Assembly (NCBI RefSeq): GCF_040412425.1
Contig: NC_089755.1
Span: forward strand, 53,281,298 to 53,345,297
From: Macrobrachium rosenbergii
Lineage: Eukaryota; Arthropoda; Malacostraca; Decapoda; Palaemonidae
Direction of reading: 5' to 3'
DNA: 64,000 nt
Below the pieces are notes generated by a model. The model was not told where the DNA came from. It worked only from the letters and a program-made list of their open reading frames with translations, and did not search any database. The position numbers were made by a program, and so were the translations under genes. Below are positions 1 through 13,319 of the stretch, one piece after another. The number at the start of each line of letters is the position of its first letter. The stretch's first letter is position 1.

Positions 1-387
1 AGAATTTTATCTACTCACGTGGTGTTGAGGTACCACCTCCTCCTCCTGAGAGAGAGAGATCCTCCCACCCCCACCCCCCGGCTCTATCAATCCTATTTGA
101 ATGTTAAACATAAATTCATTAACATATATTTATTCAATAGGTCTTACGACATCCAAACACCTTTAGGTAAGGTTCGTTACGGACAAGATTTAAATACTTA
201 TTTGTAAATAAATTGAGAAGTCTTTCATACATGCTGTTGAATTGGCAATTGCGTAGTATATCGCACTCGTTACGTAGATTTTCTTGGCTGGTCGCTCGTG
301 TATCACGCAAAGAGTGAGTTGATGGTACTTTCCTCCCATGGGTTTGTGCTAGGGTGGAAGCCAAAGAGAAGGCTCTAGGACGTTTAT
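1..387. other. non-coding flank, nothing recognised
   Basis: I see no exon, RNA gene or clear repeat here beyond a short GA run near position 51. Open frames on both strands are short and show no family resemblance. Confidence 0.4.
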
Positions 388-1029
388 AGAAATAAACCAT
401 TCGTAATTTTCCATGAAACACCGACCCTCTACGGGCTAAAAGTGAGTGGCACTATATGAATAGAGGATGAGTCATTTTAGTTCTTACTAATGGGGAGCGC
501 TTGCAAAGAATACAGGCTACTGGTAATTAACCATGAGGTGCTTCGAAGTGGCACACTGAAACCATTATTCGACATACTTGTAAATAACAATTCTAAAAAC
601 CACACGTTAATTTTTGTCTGTGACTTGGAGATGGCCAAACGTCCAGGGCCACAGACAAGAATAAAATCAAGGTCTTTACGCGTATTTTGTAGTAGCAGAG
701 TTTAAGAAAATACTCGTAGAGACCTTGATTTTACTCTTGTCTGTGGCCCTGGACGTTTGACCATCTCCAAGTCACAGACAAAAATTAACGTCTGTGGTCT
801 TTAGAATTGTTATTTATAAGTATGTCGAATGATTGTTTCAGTTTGCCACTTCGAAGCACCTCATGGTTAATTACAGTAGCCTGTATTCTTTGCCAGCGAC
901 TGGCACCCCAATATCTCATCTCCCCATTAGTAGGAACTAAAATGACTCATCCTCTATTCATATAGTGCCACCCACTTTTAGCCTGTAGAGGGTCGGTGTT
1001 TCATGGAAAATTACGAATGGTTTATTTCT
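388..1029. repeat. 640-bp fold-back (inverted repeat) element
   Basis: The left arm (about 388-688) is the near-perfect reverse complement of the right arm (about 707-1029), leaving a spacer of about 18 bases. The arms share long blocks such as GGTTTATTTCT at the outer ends and ACAGACAAAAATTAA inside. The right arm carries about 20 extra bases near 893-918 and scattered substitutions, so the arms have diverged. No transposase frame lies inside. It is most like a non-autonomous fold-back or MITE-type element; no target-site duplication was resolved at its ends. Confidence 0.8.
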
Positions 1030-2029
1030 TCGGGACTGTCTAGATTATGTATCACAGATGACGCATTTGTCAAAAAATAGTTAGGCAGTTACTGGTGGAT
1101 AAGAAAATAAAACTAGTTTTTCTTTTGCACATCATGGGACTTCTAGACGAGCGGGATTGAGGGTCATCCTGACTATTAATAGGAAGCGGGTCATTGTTGG
1201 GCGTACTCCAAAGCGAGCTCTCTTGGTGTTGTGAAAGTTTGTTCATAATGTGCTATGTAGGAAATGTCCGAAAGCAGATGGTAGGTTTTTTGGGGGAATA
1301 GGCAGGCGCAGGCTTTGTTTGTTTACAAGTGTACGATAACTGACACTTTGTCAAGAATGCGGGAATTTTTTTTTATTTTTTTTATTTTTGTGCGTAGTAT
1401 TTTGGGATCTGTCCAAGTCAGCCATAGTGTTTTCGTATACTCTTTGACCTGGTTGCGTTTACTGACGGTCTCCGAAATTGGGATAGCTTTTAGTGGGATG
1501 GGGTTTTTTATGGGTAGTATTCTGCCCAAAAATGGAAAACCAGATGTTCTGCAAAATTTTCGAAATTGAGATATGCCACCTGTTGGGCTCATGAAACACA
1601 AAATACACAAGTTACTGCAGTTGCAGAATGATTCTTCAGTGCTTTCCACGAGTATTATAGGGGGTCCCATTTGCAGTATCTGCAAAATCAGTAGTAAGAC
1701 GGGAAAACTGCAATACCTACCATTTTTCTCAGTTTTGTATTTTTGCAGATACTGCTGAGTCTTCCATTTTAGGTCAGTATTGTTGCAGTATCTCTAGAAT
1801 TAATCTGCTTAAAATATGGTCCCTGAATATTTGAAGGGAAGAGGAATTGAGAGATTACGTTTAATATCGATTGGTAAGCTTAAAGGAACAGCGAAGAAAA
1901 TAGTATTGTGAGCATAGTCTATTTTTCCTTCTGTTTCCAACCTTGGGTTCGCAGTTTTATCGATGGGGATTTCAAAATGCCCTGCCACACCATTGCATTT
2001 TTTTTCCAGTTTCCATTTTAAGTTTTCTG
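1030..2029. other. non-coding, no gene seen
   Basis: Unique-looking AT-rich DNA. Overlapping open frames of 84 and 120 codons at 1315-1685 lie on opposite strands. They show no domain, no codon pattern I trust and no splice context, so I do not call them genes. Confidence 0.4.
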
Positions 2030-2370
2030 TTAAAGAAAACTATTGAGATGGCTATTTGTCTGTCCGTCCGCACGTTTCTGTCCGCCCTCAGAGGTTAAAA
2101 ACTACTGAGGCTATAGGGCTGCAAATTGGTATGTTGATCATCCACTCTCCAATCATCAGACATACAAAATTGCAGCCCTAGCCTCAGTAGGTTTTATTTT
2201 TATTTAAGGTTAAAGTTAGTCATGGTCGTGCGTCTGGCAACGCTATTGGACAGGCCACCACCGGGCCGTAGCTGAAAGTTTCATGGGATGCGGCTGAGAG
2301 TTTCATACAGCATCGTACGCTGTACAGAAAGCTCGATTGCCCCGAAGAAACTTCGACGCATTATTTACTT
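2030..2370. repeat. dispersed decapod-type repeat with internal hairpin
   Basis: This stretch resembles, from memory, an abundant interspersed repeat of decapod genomes (blocks such as CTACTGAGGCTA, GGCCACCACCGGGCCGT and GAAGAAACTTCG). The sequence shows an internal inverted repeat: 2096-2133 pairs with 2161-2195 around a loop of about 27 bases. The family name is unknown to me and I see no coding frame in it. Confidence 0.55.
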
Positions 2371-2853
2371 ATTCATTTTTGGAAATAATTCCATTGACAC
2401 TCATGGGATCCATCATGCCAGTTCCCCCCCCCCTCCCCTCGATGCTCATTTGTCCCATCAGACGGGACATCTTTAGTTTTGCCAGGAGTTTGTGCTTTCC
2501 TTGAAGACGTGAACTTCGGTCTCGTCGTTATTTTTAATGAAGACGTCTCATTTCCTCCTTGAATATCTTAAAACTTCACATTTTCATAATATCTTGTTGA
2601 ATGAATATGTTGTGACATTTTCAGGATCATATTGAATGTGTTGTGTCTCAGGTTGATTCATGTTGCAAGGGGGGCCGCCCTTGGCCGCATGTTGAGACGA
2701 GACGGGCTGTGGGGTGGGGGGGTCCAGGATGCACTTGAAAAAGGGAGGGACCTGAGAGGGGTCTCTGTGCTTGGAGGGGGATTTGTTTTAACAGCGGGGC
2801 TGAGGTGGTGGCGGCGCTGCAAATAGATGTTTTTGTGTTTGTATCCTGAAAAC

Positions 2854-2856
<3 letters not shown>

Positions 2857-2929
<73 letters not shown>
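2857..2929. repeat. (CT)n microsatellite
   Basis: Uninterrupted CT dinucleotide run of about 73 bases. Confidence 0.95.
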
Positions 2930-2932
<3 letters not shown>

Positions 2933-3021
2933 CTTCTCTTGACTTCTTTGTTGCAGCTGAAAATGGTGTTCTTTAGGTTTCTGGTATATATACTATATAC
3001 TATTTTATATATATATATTAG

Positions 3022-3395
<374 letters not shown>

Positions 3396-4088
3396 TAGTA
3401 CATCTGCCATTTTCGTGATTCCAAACTTTCATGTTTTAAAATGAACTGCAGACTCCCCCTGTATTCACAGACTTGCCAGGTAGGAAATGAAAAATGAACG
3501 TAGCAACAGTGACAGCATTTATGGTTTTTTTCACACTGAATTGACCGGCATGAGATGATGCAGAAGTTTGCGTCACATCCTGTTTGATTAGCTGTCCTAT
3601 TTTTTTTTTTTTTTCAGTCCTTTGAAAAGGAATACTCTTCAGCGAGACGTAAAGGATTCGCTCCATAATTTATCCCTGCTTTGCATTGACAGGCGTGTGC
3701 GTCAGCTCGCAGAATTTTACAGTATAATCAAAATAAAACCGAGGTGACGTTCATAATTGGCAACGCACGGCTTTTACTGCAGGGCCATTGATACACTGTG
3801 TATCCTGTTTACTCTGAGAATAACGTTCATGGGATGACAAAGTGGCATTGGTGGGTATATGGACGGCGACTCTCTTCTGAAAATCCTGTTCGTGTTTTAC
3901 CAGAACGGATACGGAGAGAGAGAGAGAGCAGGAAATGACGTGTATGTTATGACGCAGGTTTTGTAGACTTCCTTTTACAACTTTGGGGATTTTGTTCTTA
4001 TCCACCGAAAATGAATGACGTTTCCTACTTGAAATGTATTGAATCAAATGTTGAATTCACTTCCTTGGGTTCCTGAATGGATAAACGT

Positions 4089-4089
<1 letters not shown>

Positions 4090-4187
<98 letters not shown>

Positions 4188-4214
4188 TTATTATTAATTA
4201 TTATCATTATATTC

Positions 4215-4248
<34 letters not shown>
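4090..4248. repeat. compound (AC)n-(TA)n-(TTA)n microsatellite
   Basis: An AC run (about 4090-4120) passes into a TA run (about 4126-4185) and then a TTA run (about 4215-4248). Open frames across it translate as His-Thr, Tyr-Ile and Leu runs and are artefacts. Confidence 0.95.
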
Positions 4249-4985
4249 CAACTCATTAGGCTATGTGGTTCCTCCACTGCTCTGCAGAATAGCCTAAGAA
4301 TGCTTATCAAGAGTTTTTGTTTTTTTAAAAAATTGCTCAGAAGTAAATTACTTGCGGTGCCTAGTGACCAAGACTTGCACTGTGGTTAGTGCCTGGATAT
4401 AACCACGAAGAGGGCGGATGGATGAACCTGCGGCATCGATGAGGGCGGATGGATAAATACACAACAGATATGTTTGCTTTTAAACAACACAGAGAGAGAG
4501 AGAGAGTACGTTTGCGCTTTTTTATCCAGTGAACAAAAGCTTCTTTGGGTTTTAGGTTTTTGTTGTTATATGTGTTTATCAAACAAGTTGTCTGCTTGCA
4601 AGCATTTCAGACAGCTCAAAGAAGTAGAAGAGCGTGCAAGCACAATGCGTGCTTAATTTTACTCGAACAATGAGCGATGTTTTCAAGTGCAACCTAGATT
4701 ACAAGATTTTGTTGACAATGCTCGTTGGTCATTCATTGCCTCGTGCATACACTGAAGTAGACCATTGACCTCTCTCCCTCCCTCTCCTCTCTCTCCCCCC
4801 TCATCCTGTTACATCACAAGATTGTCTGCTTTGTGTATGTTTGTGTGTGGCCTTTTATGGACTGGTAAGCCTCAGCTCGCCTGGAGATTATAATTTTTTA
4901 GTGGCTTCTGGTCAGTTTGTCTTTAAGAATTGGTGGGAATTGTGACGATTAATGAATAATAACATTAAAAAGATTAAAAAATAAC

Positions 4986-5142
4986 ATTAAATTGTTGGGA
5001 TGGTTGATATCACAAGATATTAAAAATGATTGCTTGTATATTTATATAGGAAGTTAGAAGAAATTAAATTGTTGGAATGGTTGATATCACAAGATATTAA
5101 AAATGATCGCTTGTATATTTTTATGGAAAGTTAGAAGAAACT
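4986..5142. repeat. two-copy 77-bp tandem duplication
   Basis: The block beginning ATTAAATTGTTGG and running through GATATCACAAGATATTAAAA occurs twice in direct tandem, offset by about 77 bases, with a handful of substitutions. Confidence 0.8.
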
Positions 5143-5343
5143 AAATACGCCATTCTCCCTACCTCCAGATTCTGTTTAGCAGTTTGGTAAATATAATAGG
5201 GAGCAGAGTAATCGTTGCGTTCATCCTCAGCTCTTTGCCTGCGAGCGGCCGTCCGTCAATATTGCCCAATCGCTCGTGCACCTTTGTTCGCAGTAAGCGT
5301 GCACCTTGGCTCTGAGAATTGCCGCTGTGTCGTCATGGTTCCT

Positions 5344-5344
<1 letters not shown>

Positions 5345-5379
<35 letters not shown>

Positions 5380-5490
5380 TATTCAGTGTCTGGGTTTTCC
5401 TCCGGACTCCCCAACAGGGAGTCGGGTAGGATGTTGTGTAAAGAATATCCGTAGGAGGTCAACGCCAGGCGTTTACGAAGCTGAGAGAAA

Positions 5491-5539
<49 letters not shown>

Positions 5540-5753
5540 GGAACGGTAAACATGCAGTGTGAAAACTTCCTGGTTTTCAAAACGTAAAATGTAAAAAACA
5601 TATTAGGAAAATTGCAGATAGGCACTTTTCCTCACAATGTAGATTTTGTTATGGTTGCTGTAAAACGGGGAAGAGGAATTGGTAGAGATATGATTTCGTT
5701 TTGATGTAAGGCCTGGCACTGTAGCAAAAAAGAAAACAGATTCAGATAAATAG

Positions 5754-5804
<51 letters not shown>
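5345..5804. repeat. cluster of (GA)n/(CT)n microsatellites
   Basis: Three dinucleotide runs: GA at about 5345-5376, CT at about 5494-5537 and CT at about 5755-5804. Glu-Arg-rich open frames over them are artefacts. Confidence 0.9.
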
Positions 5805-5806
<2 letters not shown>

Positions 5807-6105
5807 CAGACACAAACACGCTCGTCGTCTGCGCTCTCCCGGTAAGATAGTAACCAGTAGCAACCATTCCCCTTTTCCTCCTCCTGACTTTTCCCATCTC
5901 TTCTAAAATACCCTAATCCCCTTCCCCCTCCCCCGCCCCTCCGCCTTCCAGTTCCTTTTGGGCGTCGCACTGTAGTAAACCGGGTACCGCGGGGAGATTT
6001 TTTTCTTATTTTATACTGAAGTCAGAATGTTGGTGTCATTTGAAATTTTTTTCCTCGATGAAGATGAGTGGCTTTGTCGGATTTGTTAACAGTTGTCGTT
6101 TTTTA

Positions 6106-6148
6106 TATTATTATTATTATTATTAGTAGTAGTAGTAGTAGTAGTAGT
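6106..6148. repeat. (TTA)n/(TAG)n trinucleotide microsatellite
   Basis: A short TTA run changes into a TAG run. Confidence 0.85.
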
Positions 6149-6665
6149 AATAATTTATGAATTTAGATTGACAGTCAATGATGTCTTTGTAATTGTAGCT
6201 GTAATGCAAAATCGATTTAGCATTAGTTTTTTTTAACACGGTGAAACACTGATGCGAAGAGTGACAAATTTATTATAATTGCCTAATTGTGATTGACGGT
6301 GTAATCATGACTTCCCGAATAGTTTCAGTTTTGATAATAGTTATATTAATAATGATAACGTATTGAATGGAGTCATTGCTCCGGGTTGCAAGAAACGTTC
6401 GGATATATTAAACCAAGCAAGAAACCAAACATTAACCCATAAAAGAGAGCAGAAGAGTGGGGAGGAGAGCGGATTGTATCTTTATTTAGTTTGTTGTGAA
6501 GGTTTCAATCGTTTGTTTGGAAAAACATTCCTGTGGTGGATAGTCTGCACCTGGTCCTTCTCCCGGCCTGTAGGGCTTGGCGTCGCGACGCCACCGCTTC
6601 GTCCTCTATTTTTGGACCGTGCCTTTAAATGTAGGTTTTGAGTAATCCGGATATTTTCGGCTGTT

Positions 6666-6701
<36 letters not shown>

Positions 6702-6810
6702 TTCATGTTGCACGCCTGTGATGTGTGACTCGGTTGCAAATGACACTTTCATTGATCTCTGCTTACTGGCGTGACTTAACTTTCAGTTTTATGCTCATAG
6801 CATTGCGTTT

Positions 6811-6834
6811 ATATATATCTATCTATATATATAA

Positions 6835-6878
<44 letters not shown>

Positions 6879-6904
6879 GTATAGCATTGTGTTGTGTGTA
6901 TATA

Positions 6905-7001
<97 letters not shown>

Positions 7002-7007
7002 CATATA

Positions 7008-7086
<79 letters not shown>
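6811..7086. repeat. interrupted (TA)n tract
   Basis: About 275 bases made almost entirely of TA dinucleotides with a few short interruptions, including one around 6880-6908. All open frames across it are Tyr-Ile repeats and not genes. Confidence 0.95.
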
Positions 7087-7088
<2 letters not shown>

Positions 7089-7142
7089 GGTGGATACCAG
7101 TCTCTGCTGGGGTCCAAAAAGGGCGTGGGTGTGGCAACCCCA

Positions 7143-7320
7143 TCGGTGGGCGGTAATAATGTCAGGAAAAAAAAGTCACCATTTTGGTTAGGAAAAAAAG
7201 TCACATTAATTTATGCTGGCCGGTAATAAAGTCTCAGGGAAAAAAGTCACAATTTTGGCTAGGAAAAAAAATCCACATTAATTTATGCTGGCCGGTAATA
7301 AAGTCACAGGGAAAATTTAT
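7143..7320. repeat. 75-bp tandem repeat, about 2.3 copies
   Basis: The unit contains GGTAATAAAGTC, GGGAAAAAAGTCAC and TTAATTTATGCTGGCC. It repeats at roughly 75-base spacing with poly-A length differences. Confidence 0.75.
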
Positions 7321-9091
7321 AATGTGTCTTGGGGGGTCATTATCTTCATGATATTTACAGTCTTTTGTTTTTGTTTCTTACGGAAATCCGCAACGGGCTT
7401 GTACTAAACACACCGCAAAGGTGGAGATACATACCGGGTTAAAACCTTTGGGGGTCACTATCTAGGAAAGATTATTGTGACTTTTTTCCTGTGACATTTT
7501 TCACCTGGATTCACCCTATCCATGTAGACCCGAATACAAGTGCTTATAGGAAAGGTTATCAAACCTGAAAATGAACTCGTCTGACCACTTGCTACTAGTG
7601 ACATTATTTAACCTATAACTGCAAACCTCAATGGTAATATGAGGTCGAGACTGTAAGAGTCCATCCTCTTGACAGTACGTACTGCCCAGTACTATGATCT
7701 AGGAACCTTCATCCTGTATTTAAGGCTGCCAGTGGCGAAAGGCTGGGAACACAATGATTATTATTAGTGGTGTTAACAGAATGCTAAGGTATTTTGAGTG
7801 AAGCGAATTATGACGGATCGAAATTTACATAATCTATGGCCATCGATGCTACAGGCTGAAAAATAATATGAGCATAGGTATCATGTACTCAGATGTTATA
7901 AATAACACATAATACCTCGGCTCGTATTATTTTTGGACGTACCGGAAAGAATAACGCAAGTTTCGTCATTACAGCGTTAAGAGGGGAAAAAACTGCTCCT
8001 TTTGCGGTAAAATCTGCTCTGGGGAAAAAGAAAGGAAAAAGAAGGAAGCGGCGCGCCAGACACATTGATTTTCCTTGAGGTTGAGGTTAGCAGACGACGC
8101 AGACCACGTGGGGCCTCGCTGCAACTGCCCGCTGCTTGAGCAGATGCATGTGGGCGTTTTCTGCTGTTGTGCCCTGCTTTGGTGTCGTTATTTTGTAATT
8201 TTATCCTTTTTTTATAATTTTTTTTAAGGGCGTTCTTTTCCTTTTTTTTTATGTGGCGTATGCTTTTTTTTCTACTTACACTTTTTGCCTTGCGTTTAAG
8301 TGTTAAATTCTTTTACCTCTTTGACAGTTTTTTGTTTAGTCAGTTCTTTTTTTTTTTTTTTTCAGGACTCTTCTTGCAGTTTTTGTGTAGTCATTGTTTT
8401 TTTTTTTTCTTCCGTACGTTTCATGCGTTGTTTTCCGGCCGTTGCTGTTCCAACGGTTTTAACCCATTTTTCTAGTAGCGTTTTGCTCTGCAATCTCCGG
8501 GGAATTTTCCCGAGTGCTAGACTGAAATAACGGTTGGAAGTTGCTCATTATAAAGTAGGAACTGGTTGTCAGGTTTTTATAAAAAAAAAAGAAAAAAAAG
8601 TGTGCGTTCCAGAATGTAAAGGTAGAACCGTGAATAAGCACAATGGAAGGAAGGAGTTAGTAATAATTTTAGTAGAAGAGTGAAAGAGTAAATTATATGG
8701 AAGGAAACGGAAATGTAAAATGGTGAAAGATGAATGTATTGCTGAGGAAAAAAATAATACATTTAATTTGAATTTGTCCCGAAAAGTTATTAGAAAAACG
8801 TGTAAGATTCTATATTAGAACAAATAAGAAAATTGCTTAGGCAATTTAAGTTTCAAGTAGACGTTTTGCAGACATGAATAAAGTTGATTGAAGGAGTGAA
8901 TGAAATACAACGTTAGATAGAAGACTGAAAAGGGAGTTCGGTATGGCTCTTCATCTGGGCGGCTAACATCCCGTAGTAGATTTGGGTGCGTGTGGCGGGC
9001 GGTTAGTGTGGGCGGAAGCGTGTCTGGTATAGTAGACAGGCACACAGCTGTTCGGGCGGTTGAAGTCTCTGGCGTAACCCATCAAGAGAAA

Positions 9092-9093
<2 letters not shown>
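7321..9093. other. non-coding DNA, no gene seen
   Basis: Mixed-composition DNA with poly-T runs near 8350 and 8400 and no recognisable exon. Small open frames near 8251-8530 are Phe-rich because of the T runs. Confidence 0.4.

Positions 9094-9132
<39 letters not shown>
9094..9132. repeat. (CT)n microsatellite
   Basis: CT dinucleotide run of about 38 bases. Confidence 0.95.
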
Positions 9133-9135
<3 letters not shown>

Positions 9136-9558
9136 GAGGTGTAGATTAGCTTTCTATGCACCATTGGTTTAGATTATTCTCGCCTTGTTTAGTTTTGTTG
9201 CGTTCGTGCAGACGAACAGGTATATGCAAAATTTTTTGTGAGGTCAACCAGAGACTTGGTCCATCCATGACGTAGGTGAGATACTTTTTTTTCGCTGCAT
9301 CCCACCTTTTACTTATCGCATCTTTGCCAGGAATGGCGGCCGTAACATCAAAATACCTTGTACACTTAATCATTCTTTGCCATCGTCCTCTTTGTGAGTA
9401 TGGAATGGATGCCAGATAATTTCTTTGGCATCTGGTGACGGAAATAATAGGAAACTATTACGAATGTCTAGGCAATTACGTGGCGTCTTGTGTTGCTCGC
9501 TTATTCCTCTCAAAAGAATTTTCTGAAGCTTTTTAGCTTGACATTGTTAATTTCTAGC

Positions 9559-9576
9559 CACGTGTGGATGACGTCA
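9559..9576. promoter_or_regulatory. E-box plus CRE palindrome, candidate
   Basis: CACGTG (9559-9564) is followed four bases later by TGACGTCA (9569-9576), the full palindromic CRE. A second TGACGTCA lies at 9911-9918 beside a CpG-richer block (about 9940-10130). This could mark an upstream regulatory region or an alternative promoter of the lipin gene on the same strand. That is inference only, because 8-mers occur by chance and no transcription start is visible. Confidence 0.3.
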
Positions 9577-9910
9577 TGAAGTATTCCCAGACGCACAAAA
9601 CCTCGGTTCAATTGTACTAATGGCTGGGTGAATGAACGAACTTAATGATACCCTTTTGCCGGAAGCGGAAATAGTGTAAGCAAGCCCCCGCCAAAATCAG
9701 ATCAGCTGGGAACTAAACGATTGCAGTCTTCTTTTTTTTTGCCACAAAAATAGATGAACTTCCCGTAAATGCCTGTTAGACTTCTTGATCTTGAGAATCA
9801 GCATCGGAAGTCGTATGTTATATTATAAAAAAAATGCTTCATTCATTTTGAAAGATTAGACCCAAATGCTTCAGAAACAACTCGAAGGAAAGATTTCCAA
9901 CCAGTCACGA

Positions 9911-9918
9911 TGACGTCA
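9911..9918. promoter_or_regulatory. CRE palindrome TGACGTCA, candidate
   Basis: Second full CRE within 350 bases, next to a CpG-richer stretch with CGCGCGAG and CGGCGCC. A function is not shown by the sequence. Confidence 0.25.
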
Positions 9919-10198
9919 CAGTCCGTGAATGTTGCTGCCTGACCGGGTGTTGGGTGTTAGGGAATCCCTCCCGCCCCCCAAGGCGCGCGAGCTTAGTCAC
10001 TGGGGAGACTGTATGGGCGGTGAGCCCATTCAACGGCGCCTGCGTTATCGACCGCGTGTCTCGGCTGTTGATGTAACTATACAGTGAATCAAGCCGGCTT
10101 CGCGGCGTTGGTGACTTTGGTCGAGATGGAGTTGCTGCCTCGTCTATGTATCAATGTTTTTTCTTTATTTATGTAAAAAGTCTCTTAAGATTTGATTG

Positions 10199-10279
10199 TT
10201 CTTCTTCTTCTTCTTCTTCTTCTTCTTCTTCTTCTTCTTCTTCTTCTTCTTCTTCTTCTTCTTCTTCTTCTTCTTCTTC
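10199..10279. repeat. (CTT)n microsatellite
   Basis: About 80 bases of pure CTT. The poly-Phe open frame through it is an artefact. A short GATT run follows at about 10380-10409. Confidence 0.95.
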
Positions 10280-10409
10280 GTTTTAACGTGCTTTTTTCTT
10301 TGTGTTGTATTTGATTACAAGGCTGCTTATCTCCTACAGCAAAATTCCAGTTATTTACAGCTGGGAATGGTTAAGAGACTGATTGATTGATTGATTGATT
10401 GATTGATTA

Positions 10410-12909
10410 TGAAATTTAGGTCTTGAAGACCAAGCGCCGGAACCCAGCAGGATTATTCAGCGCCGTAATGAATGTGAAATATATAAATTATTGCTATGAC
10501 TGATAATGAATAGGTGAATGATGACACACTAGTAAAATTCAGTGTTAAAATATGAACGTAAAAATATCGTTTTATGTTTATGATGAGTAAAAAATTTGGG
10601 ACATGTGGGCTTGTATTATGCATTCATGTGTTTATGCATACCAAAGTTTATGACCATCCAGACACGAAGCTGTTAATATTGCATGTAAATGTTCATGGTG
10701 CATGCAGAATATCGCCAAAAAATTGGGTTTATTCTTTTTCATAAATTTCTGGACATATTATGTTTATCAATTTCATATTTAGTATATTTTTTATAGTTTG
10801 GATACAGCTGTTTAATTATATAATTATATATGAAGGCCTGATAACTTAGGAGTATAATATATATATTTTTATATTATATATATATATCATATTTATGCGC
10901 TTGTTTATATATATATATATATCATATAAGAATATATATGTTTTATATATATATTATATATAATACGGTCATTATTTCTGTTGTTTAGACACGCATGTTT
11001 TTAATTCATATAATACGTTGTTTGATATATAGAAACTTGAATACAGAATATCAGTAAGGATGTACATATCACCTCAAAATATTTCTTGACATTTGTTTTG
11101 TCTCTGGCCGAGCCTCCTCGCAAGGAACTGCTATGTCAGAACTTCTTGGTCAGCATAACGTCTGCGGTAGGTAACCGATGGGAAAAGTGGTGATGCAAAT
11201 GGTCATTTTTGGAAACAAGTTGCTTCCGGTTTGGTTTACCACGTTAGGTGAATCCTTAGCGACGTGAACAAACTCCTGTGCGTGCATAATTGTTTTCATG
11301 TGTGTGTTTTTGGTGTTGTTTAATTTGTGTGATCGTTGGTCGTCCATTACTTTCGTTTCAGCGAAGTCAGGCTAAGTTCTCAGATGGATATAAATACAAA
11401 ATGGTGCTATTACCTTAATGAAATATAATGTATAAGGTTATATCTTTAATGAAAGAGAAGTAAAAAACATGTTTTCTTTTAACCAGTGTTTTAGGACGTT
11501 TAGTAAACAGTATTTCGATGGTATATTTCAACTTTTCGAGCTTACTGTGTCAGTGCTGAATCTCTTGTCATTAGTAAGTGATATTTTTAGAAAACGCAGT
11601 GCATCAGTTCTTGTCGTATCATTTCTCAACTCGTGTAAGAATACAGGTAATCAGTGATCACTGCCTTTGACATTTTTACTTGCTTTTTTATTCAGTAATT
11701 AGGACTATTTATTTTTACAAATTGTAGATATACACGTAATGCTGATTTACTATCCTTCTTTTCTTGTTAATCAGACTGCTTCTTTGTAGTTTTTTTTAGA
11801 AGATTTAAAAGATTTTATTTGAGAGAGAGAGAGAGAGAGAGAGATTTTGTATTGGCAACTTAGGCGTATTCAATGTGAAGACTTCAAAGCCTGCTCATAA
11901 GAATATCAGTAGAATCAAAGCCTGGCAACAGAAATAGGCGACTGCCCTCGCCGACCACCGTTAAATGATTCAAGGCGAAGAACCTTGCCTGCCCTTCGTG
12001 GTAAAGGGAGTGGTTGTGGGACGAACATGGATGTATTAGTTAGCAGGTGAATTAGCTTCCCCGCGTGTGCGTGCGTGATTTGTTTGCAAAACTCCTATTA
12101 CGTGTGAGGGGAAGGATCTTTCGTGTAGGCAAGCTGGAGGTAGACCGCCTTTTGATTAGCTTTCGTACAGATGTAGCATTTGGACCTGCCCCATTTTTTC
12201 ATTCTTTACATGTTCTCTCTCTTTTTCGGCACGGGGCGGTTACTTCAGCTCCGCGCAGGCTCATAAGAGTTTAAATATATGGAAAAATCTTTCTTCCGTG
12301 GCCACAAAAAGTAGCAAATGTTTTTGCCTTGTTCTTTTGCCTCTCGTCTCATTTTCTTCTCATGCGTTAGAAACTGATTCGTGGCTCTACCAAAAGTACG
12401 GTCATCAGTGTTCGCCTCAACAGCGAGAAATGGCTCATCGATTCCCCGGGCTGGGCGGGATGATTTAAGTTACTTTCAGTTAAATCCCATTTTACTTCTC
12501 AAACTGAGTCTCCAAGACTGAGCAGGGATTATGTACCCGCTCCCATCTCAATTCTGGAAACTGGTTTCACACTGAGGTTTCTTGAAAGGCCTCAGCTTAA
12601 GATCTTGTTGCTGGCTATTCTCCCTACCTCAGCTCAATAAGCTTATTGTATCACGTGTGTTTTAACACTGCTTTAATCCCCACGGCACTTCGGCTCAAGG
12701 TAATCGATGCGCGCTTTAGACTATTCTCCCTCCACACTTCCCAAACAAGCACGTGAACCCACCTTGTGTTCCCACAGTGTTCGTTTTTGAACCCCGCCCC
12801 CTTATCCCCACAGTTACTCCACCCACTCTTTGATGTCCGGTCTCCTCTATTGATTGCATGCAGGGCGGGAAATTCTTAACGTAACCAGTAATGGGTGGTC
12901 GTTGACCTC
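10410..12909. other. non-coding DNA, no gene seen
   Basis: AT-rich DNA with broken TA runs near 10855-10960 and a GA run at about 11821-11844. No exon, RNA gene or conserved domain is visible. Confidence 0.4.

Positions 12910-12911
<2 letters not shown>

Positions 12912-12961
<50 letters not shown>
12912..12961. repeat. (TA)n microsatellite
   Basis: TA run of about 50 bases. Confidence 0.95.
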
Positions 12962-12962
<1 letters not shown>

Positions 12963-13241
12963 GTATGTATGCATGTTTATTGTTACTATAATTATCCCAT
13001 TCTCCTCCGGCCTCGTTGTGACAGCAAGTGATCATGTGGAGAAAAAGACCGCCGTGTCTCGCATACCTTAATTTCGCGAGGCACACCTGGTCGGTCCGCC
13101 CATTCTGAATCATCATCCTTCGCATATGGGAGGTCTGGTCATTAGTGAAGTATTCTTACGCCAATCTTATGAATTCATTGGAATTTCTCTCAAGGATGCT
13201 CTGTAGAGCTAAATTCTAAAATAGCTTGTAAAAATGTTTAA

Positions 13242-13244
<3 letters not shown>

Positions 13245-13316
<72 letters not shown>
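13245..13316. repeat. (GA)n microsatellite
   Basis: GA run of about 72 bases. Confidence 0.95.
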
Positions 13317-13319
<3 letters not shown>

